A stretch of DNA of 64,000 bases from Cycas panzhihuaensis (Eukaryota; Cycadophyta), in NCBI GenBank assembly GCA_023213395.1, contig CM041465.1, positions 11,656,001-11,720,000 of the forward strand, given 5' to 3'. How positions within the stretch are numbered: position 1 is the stretch's first letter; the number at the start of each line of letters is the position of its first letter. A program made the translations under genes and the position numbers. The notes beneath the pieces were generated by a model. The model was not told the DNA's origin. It saw nothing but the letters and a program-made list of their open reading frames with translations, and searched no databases. Of this stretch, positions 33,975 through 45,468 are shown piece after piece.

Positions 33975-35960
33975 CTCTTTACTAATTATAGCATTTACAG
34001 CCCATGCAATGCTTGCAATCAGCCCACATACATATTATCTGATAACAATCTCCATCACAAACCTTACTTTTCATGGTATTTACATTCTTCTTGCATATTT
34101 TACAAAAGTTGCATCATTACAACTTTTGCAACATTTGTAGTTTTTATAACTTTTATAAGTTCTTGTACTTCTTGTAAGTTATTTTTACTTTTAGTTGCTT
34201 GAAGCTTTCAATCCTCACTTAACTCGCTCTTACAGTACTTGAGCACATAGGAGGTAGTCTATTTGAGGAGCTAGCCATTCCGAGGCTACCCTTTTTCTCA
34301 CCTTCAAACCCCCCATTGTTTCTCCTAGAAATTCTTGGAAATATCTTTACACATAAGGAAAATTATAGATTGTATTATTCCTTTCTTTCAAAACATTAAG
34401 CAAACTTTAACTCCACTTAAGTGAGCATACACACACATATCAACACATACATGTACATACATACACTTGCCTGTGGTTGATAGGGTTTATTTATACAAGA
34501 AGAACCACTCTTCTTAAGTAAGTAGGATTGTGTTGTAAACCAAGAGGTATGTTCATCTTTTTACATTTATATTTCCTTGAATCTCTCCTTTAAGCTTACT
34601 ATTCTTTCATAATATACTCTGGGGAAAGTAAGGAAGCCCCACCGATGACTTCATCTATAATGTTTACCATAACTTAGAGCACAAGGTGATGGGTGAAAGG
34701 AAAGCAAAAAGGAGAAAGAGAAGTGCTTTACCAACTGGTTCATTCCAAGGTGCACTCCTTCCAAATCTTCTCCCTTACTTTCTTCCTTGGCTCCTCCCCC
34801 TTCTTCTCTAAAAGGAGCTTACTTACATTTGCATGTAGATTGCAACCACTTTCTTGTATACCTATATTTACCAAAGGGAAATATAAAAGGAACATATTCA
34901 TACCTGCATTTTCATCCTCCATAAACACACAAGGATCTTGCCTCTTCTTTTTCATTTGCATGAGCATAAAATGGTAGTTTGAACAAGCACACTTCTTATT
35001 TCTCCCCCTAAGAAAGAAAGCAAACACACCAACCAAAAGCACTTTCCTTTCTTCTACACTCCCCTTTTTTGCATTCCACATGCATGCACTTGTACAAGGT
35101 TGTATTAGGAAAGTGTGATTTAGTTTGGAAAGCTATTCTCCTTTCTTGCATTACTAGGAGAGATTGCATAGACCATTTGTGTTCTTTCTCTTCCTTACAT
35201 CCCCTCTTCCTTTAAAGTAATTTTCTATTAATAAAGGAAAAGAGAGAGAGGATATGAAAAGAGAGAGAGAGTGTTCTTATTGAGTTATATCCTTTTGGAA
35301 TTGATATCTTGGATATCTACACCATCTCATCACATAAATAAGACAAAGGACACTACCTAAAACTCTTAACATAGTCCAGTAACTATTCATTTTAACTCAA
35401 TCCCTAGAGGCATCTCCTTTAGGTGACCTTTAACAAAACTCACCATTAGCCTCGCTTCTCAAGTTTGGTCTCCACATACCAAATCCCCTTCTCACCTTTC
35501 AACCAACCTTCTCTTTCACTTGTTCCATAGGTTCCTATCTTATTAGGGCCTACCCTTTCTCCCTTCCCTCTTCCTTAGAAGAGGGTCTTGGTATTTTCTC
35601 TCCTTCCTTATACCATTAGGATAGGAGAGTCCTCTCCTAGGCTACTTGGTAAACCAAGGATGCCCTTGCCTAACCTAACCCCTAGAAGGTGCTTACCAAA
35701 AAGGAAAGTCTTATGCACTATTTACGGGTCTCTGAACCTCTATTTAGATGCATGGATGCCCTTTGTGGGTGACCTATCCCCTTCCTCAAGAACTTTTAAG
35801 CCCCTGGTATAGTGATAGTATTGTCTTAAGTATCCTTATCTTTAGTGACCCCCAGAGGTGTGCTTCTACTGGTGACCATACTGGGAACCTACTAGTAAGG
35901 GAATCATTTTGATTTTCTTTGTGTTAGTGATGCCTTTTTCTTTTGGCATCTCTTCTAGAT
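33975..35960 (+). repeat. 5' LTR of E9 (left end truncated, right end approximate)
   Basis: It aligns with 62735-64000: 'agcccacataca.attа', 'ttacaaccttgc' type blocks, the 'gatcttgcctcttctttttcatttgcatgagcataaaa' region and others in the same order. Homology begins right at the E8 edge, so the true LTR start is probably lost. The right end cannot be fixed because the second copy leaves the window. A relative in inverted orientation (21690-22040) keeps similarity to about 35970. The open frames inside it (34693-34977 +, 34740-35081 -) are not genes. Confidence 0.7.
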
Positions 35961-36079
35961 TCATTAGGTAAGCCTCAATATCTTTACTCCACTTGTTTTC
36001 CCCTCTTCTAGAGTTCTAGGAGGAAATTGAATGTAGCGATTCTCTCATCATCTATGAGGTCTCCTTATACTTTGGAAGA

Positions 36080-37710
36080 GCCCCCTTATTCTCTCATTCC
36101 CTTGTCTAATTCTGAATCGACCATGGAAGGATATTCTTCATAATGGGCTTGTCATGACTACATTTCTGAAGTCCAACAACAACCCTCAACTTCCTTCCAG
36201 GGTATTGCCCATGAGGGTGATGATCCTATTTTTTATCCGGGTGATCAGGAGCACCCAAGTCTCCACCATCTCCCCACACATAATGTGGGGGCATCATCTT
36301 CTATGGGATATTATCGTCTTGATGAGAATCCCCATGAAGATCGACCCATAGGGTCTACTGCATGTGAGGAACCCTCTACCTCATATGAATAAGTAGGAAC
36401 CTCTCCTGTAGATGTGGTTGAAGCGTTACACAAATGCTTCTAAGCTATGAGTCTCTACCCACCCCCAAAGTAGTTAGAAAGCATCTTTCATAGTGTAGCA
36501 CATTCTTCTTCCACATCTACACTTCCTTATTCTTCTTACTCCACTTTGGTGTCCATGACAAGGCCATCCCTTATTGTCTCTTCTTCCTTATACATCCCTC
36601 ATACCTTACAAATCTCCCAAGGTATACTCACCTTCTAAATCAGGTTGAGTATACCTCCTCCCAATTTAGTGACCATGCTTGAACCGACTGTGGTTTATCC
36701 TTCTCTTACTTGACTTATGGGACCTTCATGTCCCTCTCCTTTAAGCCATGTGGGGCATATCCCCACATGTCCTCAGCCTCAATTTAGGGATCCTTCTCTT
36801 GACCTACCCCCAGGATATACTTCCCAATCATAGGGGCACAGAAAAGAAAATGCCCTTCTCATTTATGAGGTGGACTCCTTCCACCCATATGGTGTCGTGC
36901 CTCCTACAGGTGGCCCATATGGGCAAAACCCCATTCCACACCCATTCGTTCCATCTTCGTGTGCCATCTCACATGTGATGCCTTTATAAGGAGGATTGAC
37001 TCCTCCCCAAGGCTCCTTTCCTTAAGTCCCTTCTCAACAAGGGACATATCCTCAAGGGGGAATGGGCCCCTTTTACCCATTCTCCTCTCTTCCAGCCCCT
37101 TCTCATTCTGGAGTGGTCCCTTCCCATCAAGCAGGAGGGAATCCATATCTTTCCTTTAGTCAAACCTCTCAAGGAGGATTTGGGTATCCATGTCCACCTC
37201 CTCTTTCTTCTCTCATTGACCCATCGACTCAACCAAGGGTTTGCACCTTCGTTGACTATAGGTGAACTCCTTTATCGAGGTGCCAAGGACCAACTTATCG
37301 GCTCATCTCCTCGAGGTACCCAAGTTCAATATGACCTCATCATAAGACCCAACTAAACATATTAGGAGCTTCTCAATGGCATGTATTGATTATTGGGCTT
37401 ATGGCCACATTTTAATGAAACATTTTCTATATTCCTTGTAGGGAGATGCTCTTAAATGGTTTTATCACCTCCTTGCCCACTCTATTCATTCATTCCAACA
37501 ACTCGTGGATGAGTTCATCAACTATTTTGACGTCGCTCATCCTTTCAATAGCTGAATGAAAGCTTTGCTTTCTCTTAAACAAGGTTGCGAGGAAATGAAT
37601 CATGTCTTTGTTAGGTGCTTTCACGACCTTCTCCACTTTACAAATGCCATCTTGCCTAAAGAGTTAAAGAGGGATATCTTCATGAATGCCCTCCGTCCTA
37701 AGGTACATAT
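36080..37710 (+). pseudogene. Gypsy gag N-terminal and core part (E9)
   Basis: A long Pro/Ser/Tyr-rich region (36150-37260; for example GFGYPCPPPLSS and PFYPFSSLPAPSHS) precedes a retrotransposon Gag core near 37440-37710: GDALKWFYHLLAHSIHSFQQ, then FINYFDVAHPF, MKALLSLKQGCEEMNHVFVR and FMNALRPKVH. This is the usual F-x-x-x-F...L..L.Q...E....Y..RF pattern of Gypsy Gag. Several TAG/TGA stops interrupt it. Copia E10 is inserted directly after KVH, and the gag continues at 45469. Confidence 0.75.
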
Positions 37711-38021
37711 TGAAAGAGGTTAATGTATCAAGGTCATTTGTGTAGATTAATTATGTGACTTTAGGATATATTATTAGCATTAGTCTCTTAATGAAATGTA
37801 CTTTATGTACATTTAGATGTAATTTTAAGTTCATGTCATTAGGCGGGAAAATCCTAACGCTAATGCTCACCCTCAATAATAAAAGGTGAAATCTTAAGGA
37901 GGGAGTAATTATTCATTCTCACCTCCAAGCTTGCTCTCATATCTTATTTCATCTCTTTTTCATTCTCCATTGCCATTGTGTGCATGTGAGTGATTTATTC
38001 CCTAGATCCATCCTTCCTTCA
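37711..38021 (+). repeat. 5' LTR of E10
   Basis: 311 bp, TGAAAGAGGTTAATG to CCATCCTTCCTTCA. The same start (TGAAA..GGTTAAT) and layout as the LTRs of E8 and E11 mark them as related subfamilies. Confidence 0.9.
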
Positions 38022-38023
38022 TG

Positions 38024-38035
38024 TGGTATAAGAGC
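38024..38035 (+). other. primer-binding site of E10
   Basis: TGGTATAAGAGC, one mismatch from the initiator-Met tRNA site, 2 nt after the LTR. A second, similar motif TGGTATCAAAGC lies at 38262. Confidence 0.8.
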
Positions 38036-40198
38036 GACTAAGATTCAAAATAGGTCATGTGTGCCATGGTAGTGCATCTAGAGATACATGAAGGTGTTTG
38101 CAAGTGGCACTAAGGAACACCGTGGTGGATATGCATGCCATGTAGGTACAACCAACTCCTCGTGACGGGGGAGTGTTGGAGCACATGACGCTAACTATCA
38201 CGAGGAAGTCATCTTCCTTAATCACCCTGAGGATTTTGGTGTAACGACAACCTGTGACAAGTGGTATCAAAGCTAGAAGGGGATTTATTCATCCCATTCC
38301 ACTTGCATGGAGTCATTTTGCCTCTCCTTCACCTTTAATGTGAAGTATTGAGAGTGCATTCATCATTTTTTAATATTTTGATAGCTTAAAATTATAGTAC
38401 TTTGTATGTTACTACTTTTTATATATGTGAAAAAATTTAGAGGTGAAAAATACAAGTTTTTGAAGCCATTTAACTGTCGAAACAATCTCAGAAGCATTAA
38501 AGGCCTATAATTTCATAAAACATTTAATCATCTCATAATTTGATGAAATTTGGCATAAGAGGTTGCCTTGACTAGAGGATCAATTTTGTCTTCTGGAGTA
38601 AATTTATATTTAGCCTATAATAGTGAGTTTTAACTGTGACAAAAGGGTAAAATTTACGGATAAGTGATTTAAGGCACTTTTCCTAATGAAATCCTTTAAT
38701 TATTAACTAAAAATCTAAAATTTTTATTAAGGTATATGATAGATTTATGTCTTAGGATTAGTTTAAGATAAATCTCATCAATTTTCACCCATTGGTTAGT
38801 GAGATCTATGCAGTTTTCTCACGGTTGCTGATTTTGCTAGCTCAACCCCACAAAGGACATTGCAAAGGCATTTCAAGTAGTTTTTTGGCAGATTTTAGAG
38901 ATAGTATAGAAGGGAAAGTTGATGTATGTGTCAAAATGTAACTTTTGACATATTGAAGTTTAGATTCTGAGACAGTGGATCTGGCAGATTTTGCTTTTAT
39001 GCTTTTTCAGGCAAAAATATTTTTGTGCCTTTTCAGAAATCTAATTTCATAAATCTATCAGAAACGATATCTTGAACATTTTTTCCTTCTATCATAAATT
39101 TAGATTTCATCATTTAGGCCTTCATATTTGTAATTTTTAAAAATTATATCCATTTATCATTATTTATAAATTTTGTGAAAAAATCACAAAATATGACAAA
39201 ATAACATGCATATAGATTTAGAAAAATCAGCATTTTAGTGGCAAGTTGATCCACTTTTTAGCCCATTATGGCCTTTGTATTAAAACTTATAAAAATATAT
39301 TTGGAAACATTATACTAAAGTAAGGGAAACCTTGGATCGGAAGCAACATCTAGTTCCCCTGTTAAATCTAGCATGCTTTTTCTATTTGCACACATAGCAT
39401 AAAGCATTACATAAAACAACAACAATAACAAAGTAAACAAGTACATTTAACAACTTTCTATTTTAATTTTCAGTTATACAGAAATATCTTACACTATTCC
39501 TAAAAGGAATCTCATCCGTATGATCTATATCGCCAGTTATTGACTTGTGCGCACATTTTCTTTAGTTGAAATAGACCAAGGTTGGCCGTAGTCTAGGCCC
39601 TAAGGGAGATGTGAGTTTTATACTAGGTCTGGTCTTAACCAAAATAGTGGTGGAGGGACATGTTAGCCATACCTATGGCCTCCAATCAGGGCTAATCCTG
39701 ATAACCACCCAAGAAAACTGAAAACCTTAATGCAAGATTAAAATTAACCTAGTCCAATATCCATCATAGCCGTGGGATACGCAGTACCGTTTGACTCTTC
39801 GAAGGAGGTATATAGCTGCTCATTGGTGAACTAGGTGAGGACTGGGAGTACTTGGGCTCCACTGTGACTTAGATTTCATCACCAAACGTAGGTTCAAGTA
39901 TCGCGGGTGAAGGCCCTAATCGTATATTAGAAGCCTTAGGCATCGAAACCTCACCTACATTTAGACATAAGTGAGAGTTTATTGGCATGATATATCACCA
40001 CTCTTTGCCAGCTCTATATTAGGCATCATTCTTGCATCATTACTTATACTCATTTTTTATAGTTGTTGAAAAATACTTAATTATTGCTTGATTTTCATCA
40101 TAAGCATTCATTTTTACATTCTTGTTGCGTTAGGTGTATTAGCCACACGTGTCAGTGACACATACTTCTATCATCTCTTCCACTTCATCATCACCATG
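38036..40198 (+). other. long untranslated leader of E10
   Basis: About 2.2 kb between primer site and gag with no supportable gene. The part 39480-39960 is homologous to the leader of E11 (reverse complement of 54390-54790): both contain 'gaggtatatagctgctcattggtgaact' style blocks and 'gatttcatcaccaa'. The reading CTWISSPN can be followed here but is interrupted, so I treat it as leader. Confidence 0.7.
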
Positions 40199-41385
40199 TC
40201 ATCTCAACTCAAGTAGAATGTTAACTGCATATTGAAAGGTAAAGAAAATTGGGATCTATGGTACACTAGAGTTAAAAATGCTATAAAGTATGAAGGCCTT
40301 TGGAGAGCCCATTTGTAGCCTACACCTAGCATACTAGCAACAACTACAACATCTGCTTTCATTGGATCCACCCTAACAGCTCCTATAGATGCTACAACCA
40401 AACTACAATGGGAGATAGATGATGAAAAGATTCGTGCAAGAATTTTGTTGGTCACTGATCACTCCTTGCACAACTTGATTAATGAAGTCTGGAAGGTCTT
40501 TGAAGTTCTCAAGAAGAATTTTGATACCAAATCTGATTTAGAATTTGTTCATCTTGTTCTGAAAATGAACAAATTAAAAATGCAAAAGGGATGAGCTCAC
40601 GAGACAATAAATCTTCTTTGACCAATCAAATAGGCAATTGATAAAGATTTGAAGACCCAATGTATCACTTGGGCATTCTTGATCCAGTCATGTCTACATG
40701 TTCCTGATTATAAAAACTTGCTTGAAAGTCTTTAATCTAATGGAACATTGAAGACACTCAACTTTGAAGCACTTACTGATAAGTTCATAGAATTTGACAA
40801 GACCTTTGATACAAACTTTATAGCCTTTGACTCTCTTCTAGATGCAGCCTTTGAGATAGAAGAAGAAGTTTGCTACACAAGAAATCAAGGTCCCTCTCAT
40901 GGTAGAGGAAATAACCAAGCAAGAGAAAGAGGAAGAAATATGGGAAATCGTCCACAAGGTCAACCAAACCCTCGGTCATAGCCTTCATAGTCTTAAGGCT
41001 AAGGGCCACCTCAACAAAGAGCAAGATAGTCAAGCCAAACCAGTACCTCTTCAGGGACTAGTAATCAAACTATTATCTATGATCAATGTAACTGTAAAGG
41101 ACACTTAGCAAAAGACTACAGAACTGCCACTTATAAGTTGGCCAAGTTCCAACCAAAACATGGAGCTCACAATGTTGAAGAAACTTGTGAAGAATTCTTT
41201 AGTGGTGTAGGTTTTGTACGAGCATATGTTTAAAGAATTGAGGTGTCTTCAACATCAAATTCCATTGACCAACCAAAGAGATACTTTGAAGCTCGATGTG
41301 GATATATCACTTGTGAATTCCCTTCACAAATGCTAAGCCCTATTGGAATTGCCAATAGTGTGGCTTCAATTGATGGACAGTGGAT
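40199..41385 (+). pseudogene. Copia gag (E10)
   Basis: The ATG at 40199 (MSSQLK) is followed by LKGKENWDLWYTRVKNAIKY (usual NY--W---M), KVFEVLKKNFDTKSDLEFVH, LKTLNFEALTDKFIEFDKTF and an Arg/Gly/Asn/Gln-rich stretch (NQGPSHGRGNNQARERGRN). The knuckle region QCNCKGHLAKDYR has lost its last Cys (now Tyr). SPIGIANSVAS leads into protease. Six or more stops and a frameshift near 40980 interrupt it. The full length of about 390 codons is retained, in contrast to E11. Confidence 0.85.
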
Positions 41386-41683
41386 CATGGACACATGAGC
41401 AACTCAACATATGAAGTATAATTGTAGTCTATATCAAACATTTAACTCAAATGTTCAAGGAGTTGTTCACATGGCTGATAAATCACAACAACCTGTTGAA
41501 GGAATTGGTAACATTCACCTGAAACTCTTAGGCCTAGAAGATTTTACATTGCTTGATATCTTATACATACCCAATCTCAAACAAACCCTACTCTCCTTAT
41601 CTACACTTGTCTCTCGTGGATTTGATCTGAGTGTATTCGCCAATGATTAGACTCTCCAGGTCATTCACCCTCTAACTAATCAG
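41386..41683 (+). pseudogene. Copia aspartic protease (E10)
   Basis: QWIMDT*ATQHM near 41380-41410: the Gly codon of the catalytic D-T-G-A is now TGA, so the active site itself is a stop. GVVHMADKSQQPVEGIGNIH, DILYIPNLKQTLLSLSTLVS and the rest of the fold are well kept in 41411-41650. Confidence 0.85.
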
Positions 41684-43000
41684 GTGGTTTTGACTGGACA
41701 TCTCTCCGGCAAACTCTTTCGACTGAATAACTCTCCATCTTCTAAAGCTCGTTGTGCCCAAAGCCCTTATGTCGACGAAGAATTTGCATTTAATTCCATC
41801 TTGACCCATCCAACGTTGTCACCAGAAGCTCTTTGGCATGCTCGCATAGGCCATGTTCATATTGATAGAGTTAGAGATCTAACACTCTTCTAAATCTTCC
41901 AAAGTTCTCCTCTAAGCCCTTTAAATGTGAAGCTTATATCATTGCCAAATCTCATTGACAACCCTTTCCTAAGAGTCAGTGGAAATCGAGCCATCCATTA
42001 CAATTGGTACACTGATTTATGTGGGCCAATACCCATTCCTTTACTGAAAGGCAAGTTACATTACATCTCTTTCATTAATGATTTCACTAGAAAAGTATGG
42101 GTAGCTTTTCTACATAAGAAAGATGAAGCCTTTCGTGTATTCAAAGAATTCAAAGCCCTCACTGAAAAAGAGTTAGGTTATCAACTCAAATGTCTTCGAA
42201 CTGATAATGGTGATGAATATACCCCACATAAGTTTGAAAGCTACCTTCGAGACAATGACATCAAGCATCAAACAACAATAACAGGTACACCACAACAAAA
42301 TGGAGTTACCGAGCACATGAATGGGACAATCATGAACATGGCTCGGGCTATGTTAATATACAAAAATATACCTGCCTACCTATGGGCCGAAGCTATCTAA
42401 GTAGTTATTTATTATATTAATGCTATTAGCCCATCAAAGGAAGTATAATCACTTAATGAAAAGTGGTCACGACAAGCCCCTATTATTCACTACTTCAAAA
42501 ATTTTGGCTCTACATGCTATACACACATTCTAGATTCAAATCAAAATAAACTCCAAATAAGGGCGCTTAAAGGTTACTTTGTTGGATACCCTATGGATAA
42601 GAAAAGGTATAAGGTCCTTATACCTTCACAACAAAAAATTATTATTACCAAAGATGTCATTTTTGCAGAGACAGAGGATCAGTTACTTAAACTAGACTCT
42701 AAAGTACCCTCAAGCCACTATAATCATGTTATCAAGTATGATGTTCAGATTCCAAAATCTGAGGGAGGGGGATAAACATAAATTACTCCAAATATTGGAA
42801 GCTGATAATAGACCCTCAGAGGATATAAGTTATAACTCTAAATCGATGAGTGCACATCCAACACCATCCTTTGAAGATAACAAAGTTAACAAAGGCAAAG
42901 CCATTATAGAAGAACCATCATCTCCACCTTCACTCGACAAAGGTAAAACAGTGGTAGAAGGACCATCTTCCTCAGGTGCACCAACATCCTCCTCACAAAA
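41684..43000 (+). pseudogene. Copia integrase and linker (E10)
   Basis: LWHARIGHVHIDRV (zinc-finger His pair) is followed by a shift. The core contains WYTDLCGPIPIP (first Asp), LRTDNGDEYTPHKFESYL (second Asp) and GTPQQNGVTEHMNGT (Glu), so the D-D-E is intact in the open stretch 41927-42400. KGYFVGYPMDKKRYKVLIP and the TKDVIFAETEDQLLKLDS end block follow. The linker to RT (42726-43076) is Ser/Pro-rich. Confidence 0.85.
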
Positions 43001-44200
43001 TAATCATTTTAATGAACAAGATGAGAACCAAGAAGTTGAGGAAATGAGGACTTCATTCCCAACTCGAGGATATTGAGAAGCCTGCCAACTCAATAAGGAC
43101 ATACGACCAGATGAGGTGGGCAAAACTGGCGCTCGAAGTGCCCACAGAACAAGGATACATGAATCATTATATACTGAGCTTGAACCGATAGAACTGCATC
43201 TTACTCTTAATGAAGAGCCCCTAACGTACAAAGAACCTGTAAAACATACAACTTGGAGAAATGCCATGAATGAAGAGTACCAATCTCTTATCAAGAATGA
43301 TACATGGGAGCTCGTTGATCTACCACTTGGTAGAAAGGTAGTTTAAAATAATGGGTGTTCAAAAACAAATATAGATTAGATGGCACCCTTGAAAAACACA
43401 AGGTGAGGTTGGTAGCTAAAGGATTTACACAAAGGGAAGGCATCGACTGCACTGAAGTCTTTGCACCTATAAGCAAGTGGCCTATAATTAGAACTCTTGT
43501 GGCCTTAGCTACTCAACAGGGTTAGAAAATCCACCAACTCGATATTAAGACTATGTTTCTCAATGGAGATCTTGAAGAAGAAATTTACATGGCTTAGCTA
43601 GAAGGATATGAGATCGAAGGTCAAGAGCATAAGGTTTGTAGGCTTAGAAAGTGCTTGTACGGCCTTAAACAAGCTCCTCGTGCTTGGTTTGCCAAGTTAT
43701 CCAAAATAATTAGGTAACTTGGAAACGAGGTTTGTGACTACCAAGATATTGATGCAACATTGTTCATCAAGTGCCATAAGGATAAAGTCACTTATCTCAT
43801 AATCTTTGTAGATGACATGCTAGTAATGGGTAATAGTGAATAGGCAATAAGCCAGTTGAAAAATGACCTTGGCAAAACATTTGAATTGTTTGACCTTAGT
43901 TTGATGAAATATTACTTGGGAATTGAAGTAACACAAAACAATAGAAAAATGTTCCACTTCCAAGAAAAATACATTCAATGATCTTTTAATTAAGTTTTAG
44001 TTAGAAGATGCTCAACCAGTGATGTTACCTATGGACCCTAATACTAAACTCTCAGCTGATGGTGATACTAGGGAGGCAGACGCAACACTTTACAAGAAAC
44101 TTGTAGGTAGTCTCATCTACACTACCAATACAAGGCCAGATATTGCACATTTTATTGGTATTCTTACTCGTTATATGACAAATCCTAAGCAGAACCATTG
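43001..44200 (+). pseudogene. Copia reverse transcriptase (E10)
   Basis: WRNAMNEEYQSLIKNDTWEL (43255), RLVAKGFTQREGIDCTEVFA, QQG*KIHQLDIKTMFLNGDL, RLRKCLYGLKQAPRAWFAKL and the active site FVDDMLVMGNSE (near 43805) are in order, followed by LMKYYLGIEVTQ and TRPDIAHFIGILTRYMTNPK. Stops (TAG/TAA where Trp, Gln or Val is usual) break it. Confidence 0.85.
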
Positions 44201-44665
44201 GTAGGCAACAGTGCGAGTGTTGAGATACCTTAAGACAACCAACAAATATGGTCTATTGTATGAACCTAATTAAGACTTCAAACTTTCTACGTCTAGGTAT
44301 GTAACGTTTCTTGGAACAACACCAATATCATGGAGATCCAGATGATAGAAGATAGTTGTAGATTCAATTACCGAAGCTAAATACATTACTACTTCTGAAA
44401 CTAGTAAGGAGGTGACATGGTTTAGAAAATTATTGGAAATATTGAATATCACCTAAATAAGTCCTACCAATCTTAATGTAGATAATCAATCAGTAATCTG
44501 CATGGTGAAAAATCTTGTATTTCATGATTGTACCAAACACATAAGTATGAAAGTCCATAGGATTAGAGAACTTGTTCATGACAACACAATTTAACTAGAA
44601 TACTATCCCACAACAGATTAAGTAGCTGATATCTTCACTAAACCACTACAAAAGGTAAAGTTTGA
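44201..44665 (+). pseudogene. Copia RNase H (E10)
   Basis: VLRYLKTTNKYGLLYEPN is followed by a deletion that removes the first RNase H strand (the Y-x-D-S-D-W block is not found). ITEAKYITTSETSKEVTWF and NVDNQSVICMVKNLVFHDCT continue, then SMKVHRIREL and IFTKPLQKVKFE. The catalytic Glu position is Lys (EAKY). The deletion and substitution leave it inactive. Confidence 0.8.
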
Positions 44666-44739
44666 ATAGTTTCAAAGGTAGCTTAGCCTTAGGGCCTCCA
44701 TCTTCGACTGATCAATGAAGATGACAACATGATCATCAT

Positions 44740-44905
44740 ACTCTATTCTCTTCGTGAAAACCCCTTGTGGGCATGAAAGAATAAGAGTAAGTCTCTCCTC
44801 TATCCTCTTTTTGAAAATCCCATGTGGGCACGGAAGGATAAGGGTTGTACTAATTTTGAAAAATCAGAACCTGTGAAAACCCAAAAGGGCATAGGGGATG
44901 ATCAA
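44740..44905 (+). repeat. iterated units in the 3' UTR of E10
   Basis: Three degenerate copies of 'gtgaaaacccc-tgtgggc-cgaaagga' (near 44754, 44812 and 44873), also found in E8 and, in reverse, in E11. They lie between RNase H and the polypurine tract AAGGGGGGGAT (45148-45157). Confidence 0.75.
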
Positions 44906-45157
44906 ACGATATATGGAGACTTAGTAGATTGTCGCATATTTAAGTCGCTAGCTATCAGGCTACATCAAAGAGCCACCTTAGCCATTTTGATTTATAAAAG
45001 AAGCTATAGATCTTAGAAAGTTTGTGGGTTTTTATTTCCTATGAGGGTTTTCCCATAAAAGTGTCATTTAGAATTTCAATGTAATAATGAGGCTCAAATG
45101 AAGACCTCATAGAATAGATTTTCCAAAAAAATGACTTTCCACCATTAAGGGGGGGAT

Positions 45158-45468
45158 TAAAAGAGGTTAATGCATCAAGGTCATTTGTGTAGATTAATTA
45201 TGTGACCTTAGTATATATTATTAGCATTAGTCTTTTAATGAAATGCACTTTATGTACATTTAGATGTAATTTTAGGTTCATGTCATTAGGCAGGAAAATC
45301 CTAACCCTAATGCTCACCCTCAATAATAAAAGGTGAAATCTTAAGGAGGGAGTAATTATTCATTCTCACCTCCAAGCTTGCTCTCATATCTTGTTTCATC
45401 TCTTTTTCATTCTCCATTGCTATTGTATGCATGTAAGTGATTTATTCCCTAGATCCATCCTTCCTTCA
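45158..45468 (+). repeat. 3' LTR of E10
   Basis: A 311-bp copy of 37711-38021 with 13 substitutions; the first dinucleotide is TA instead of TG. Confidence 0.9.

Larger units (their letters stand above)
37711..45468 (+). mobile_element. complete Copia element E10 inside E9 gag
   Basis: A 7758-bp + strand element with 311-bp LTRs (TGAAAGAGG...TTCCTTCA; the 3' copy begins TA), a primer site, a long leader, gag, PR, IN, RT, RNase H, a 3' UTR with iterated units and a polypurine tract. By eye the LTRs differ at 13 of 311 positions. Left flank ACATAT and right flank TATGTT suggest a duplication around CATAT, but the exact bases are ambiguous. Stops and shifts occur in every domain. It splits the E9 gag after KVH. 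Confidence 0.9.

Noticed and set aside
34693-35081. Overlapping + and - open frames of about 100 codons
   Set aside because: They lie within the E9 5' LTR, with a partial match in the 3' LTR copy (63513-63740), and carry no domain.
36904-37265. Overlapping frames on both strands in the E9 gag region
   Set aside because: Low-complexity Pro/Ser-rich coding produces long frames in several phases. Only the + strand frame leads into the Gag core.
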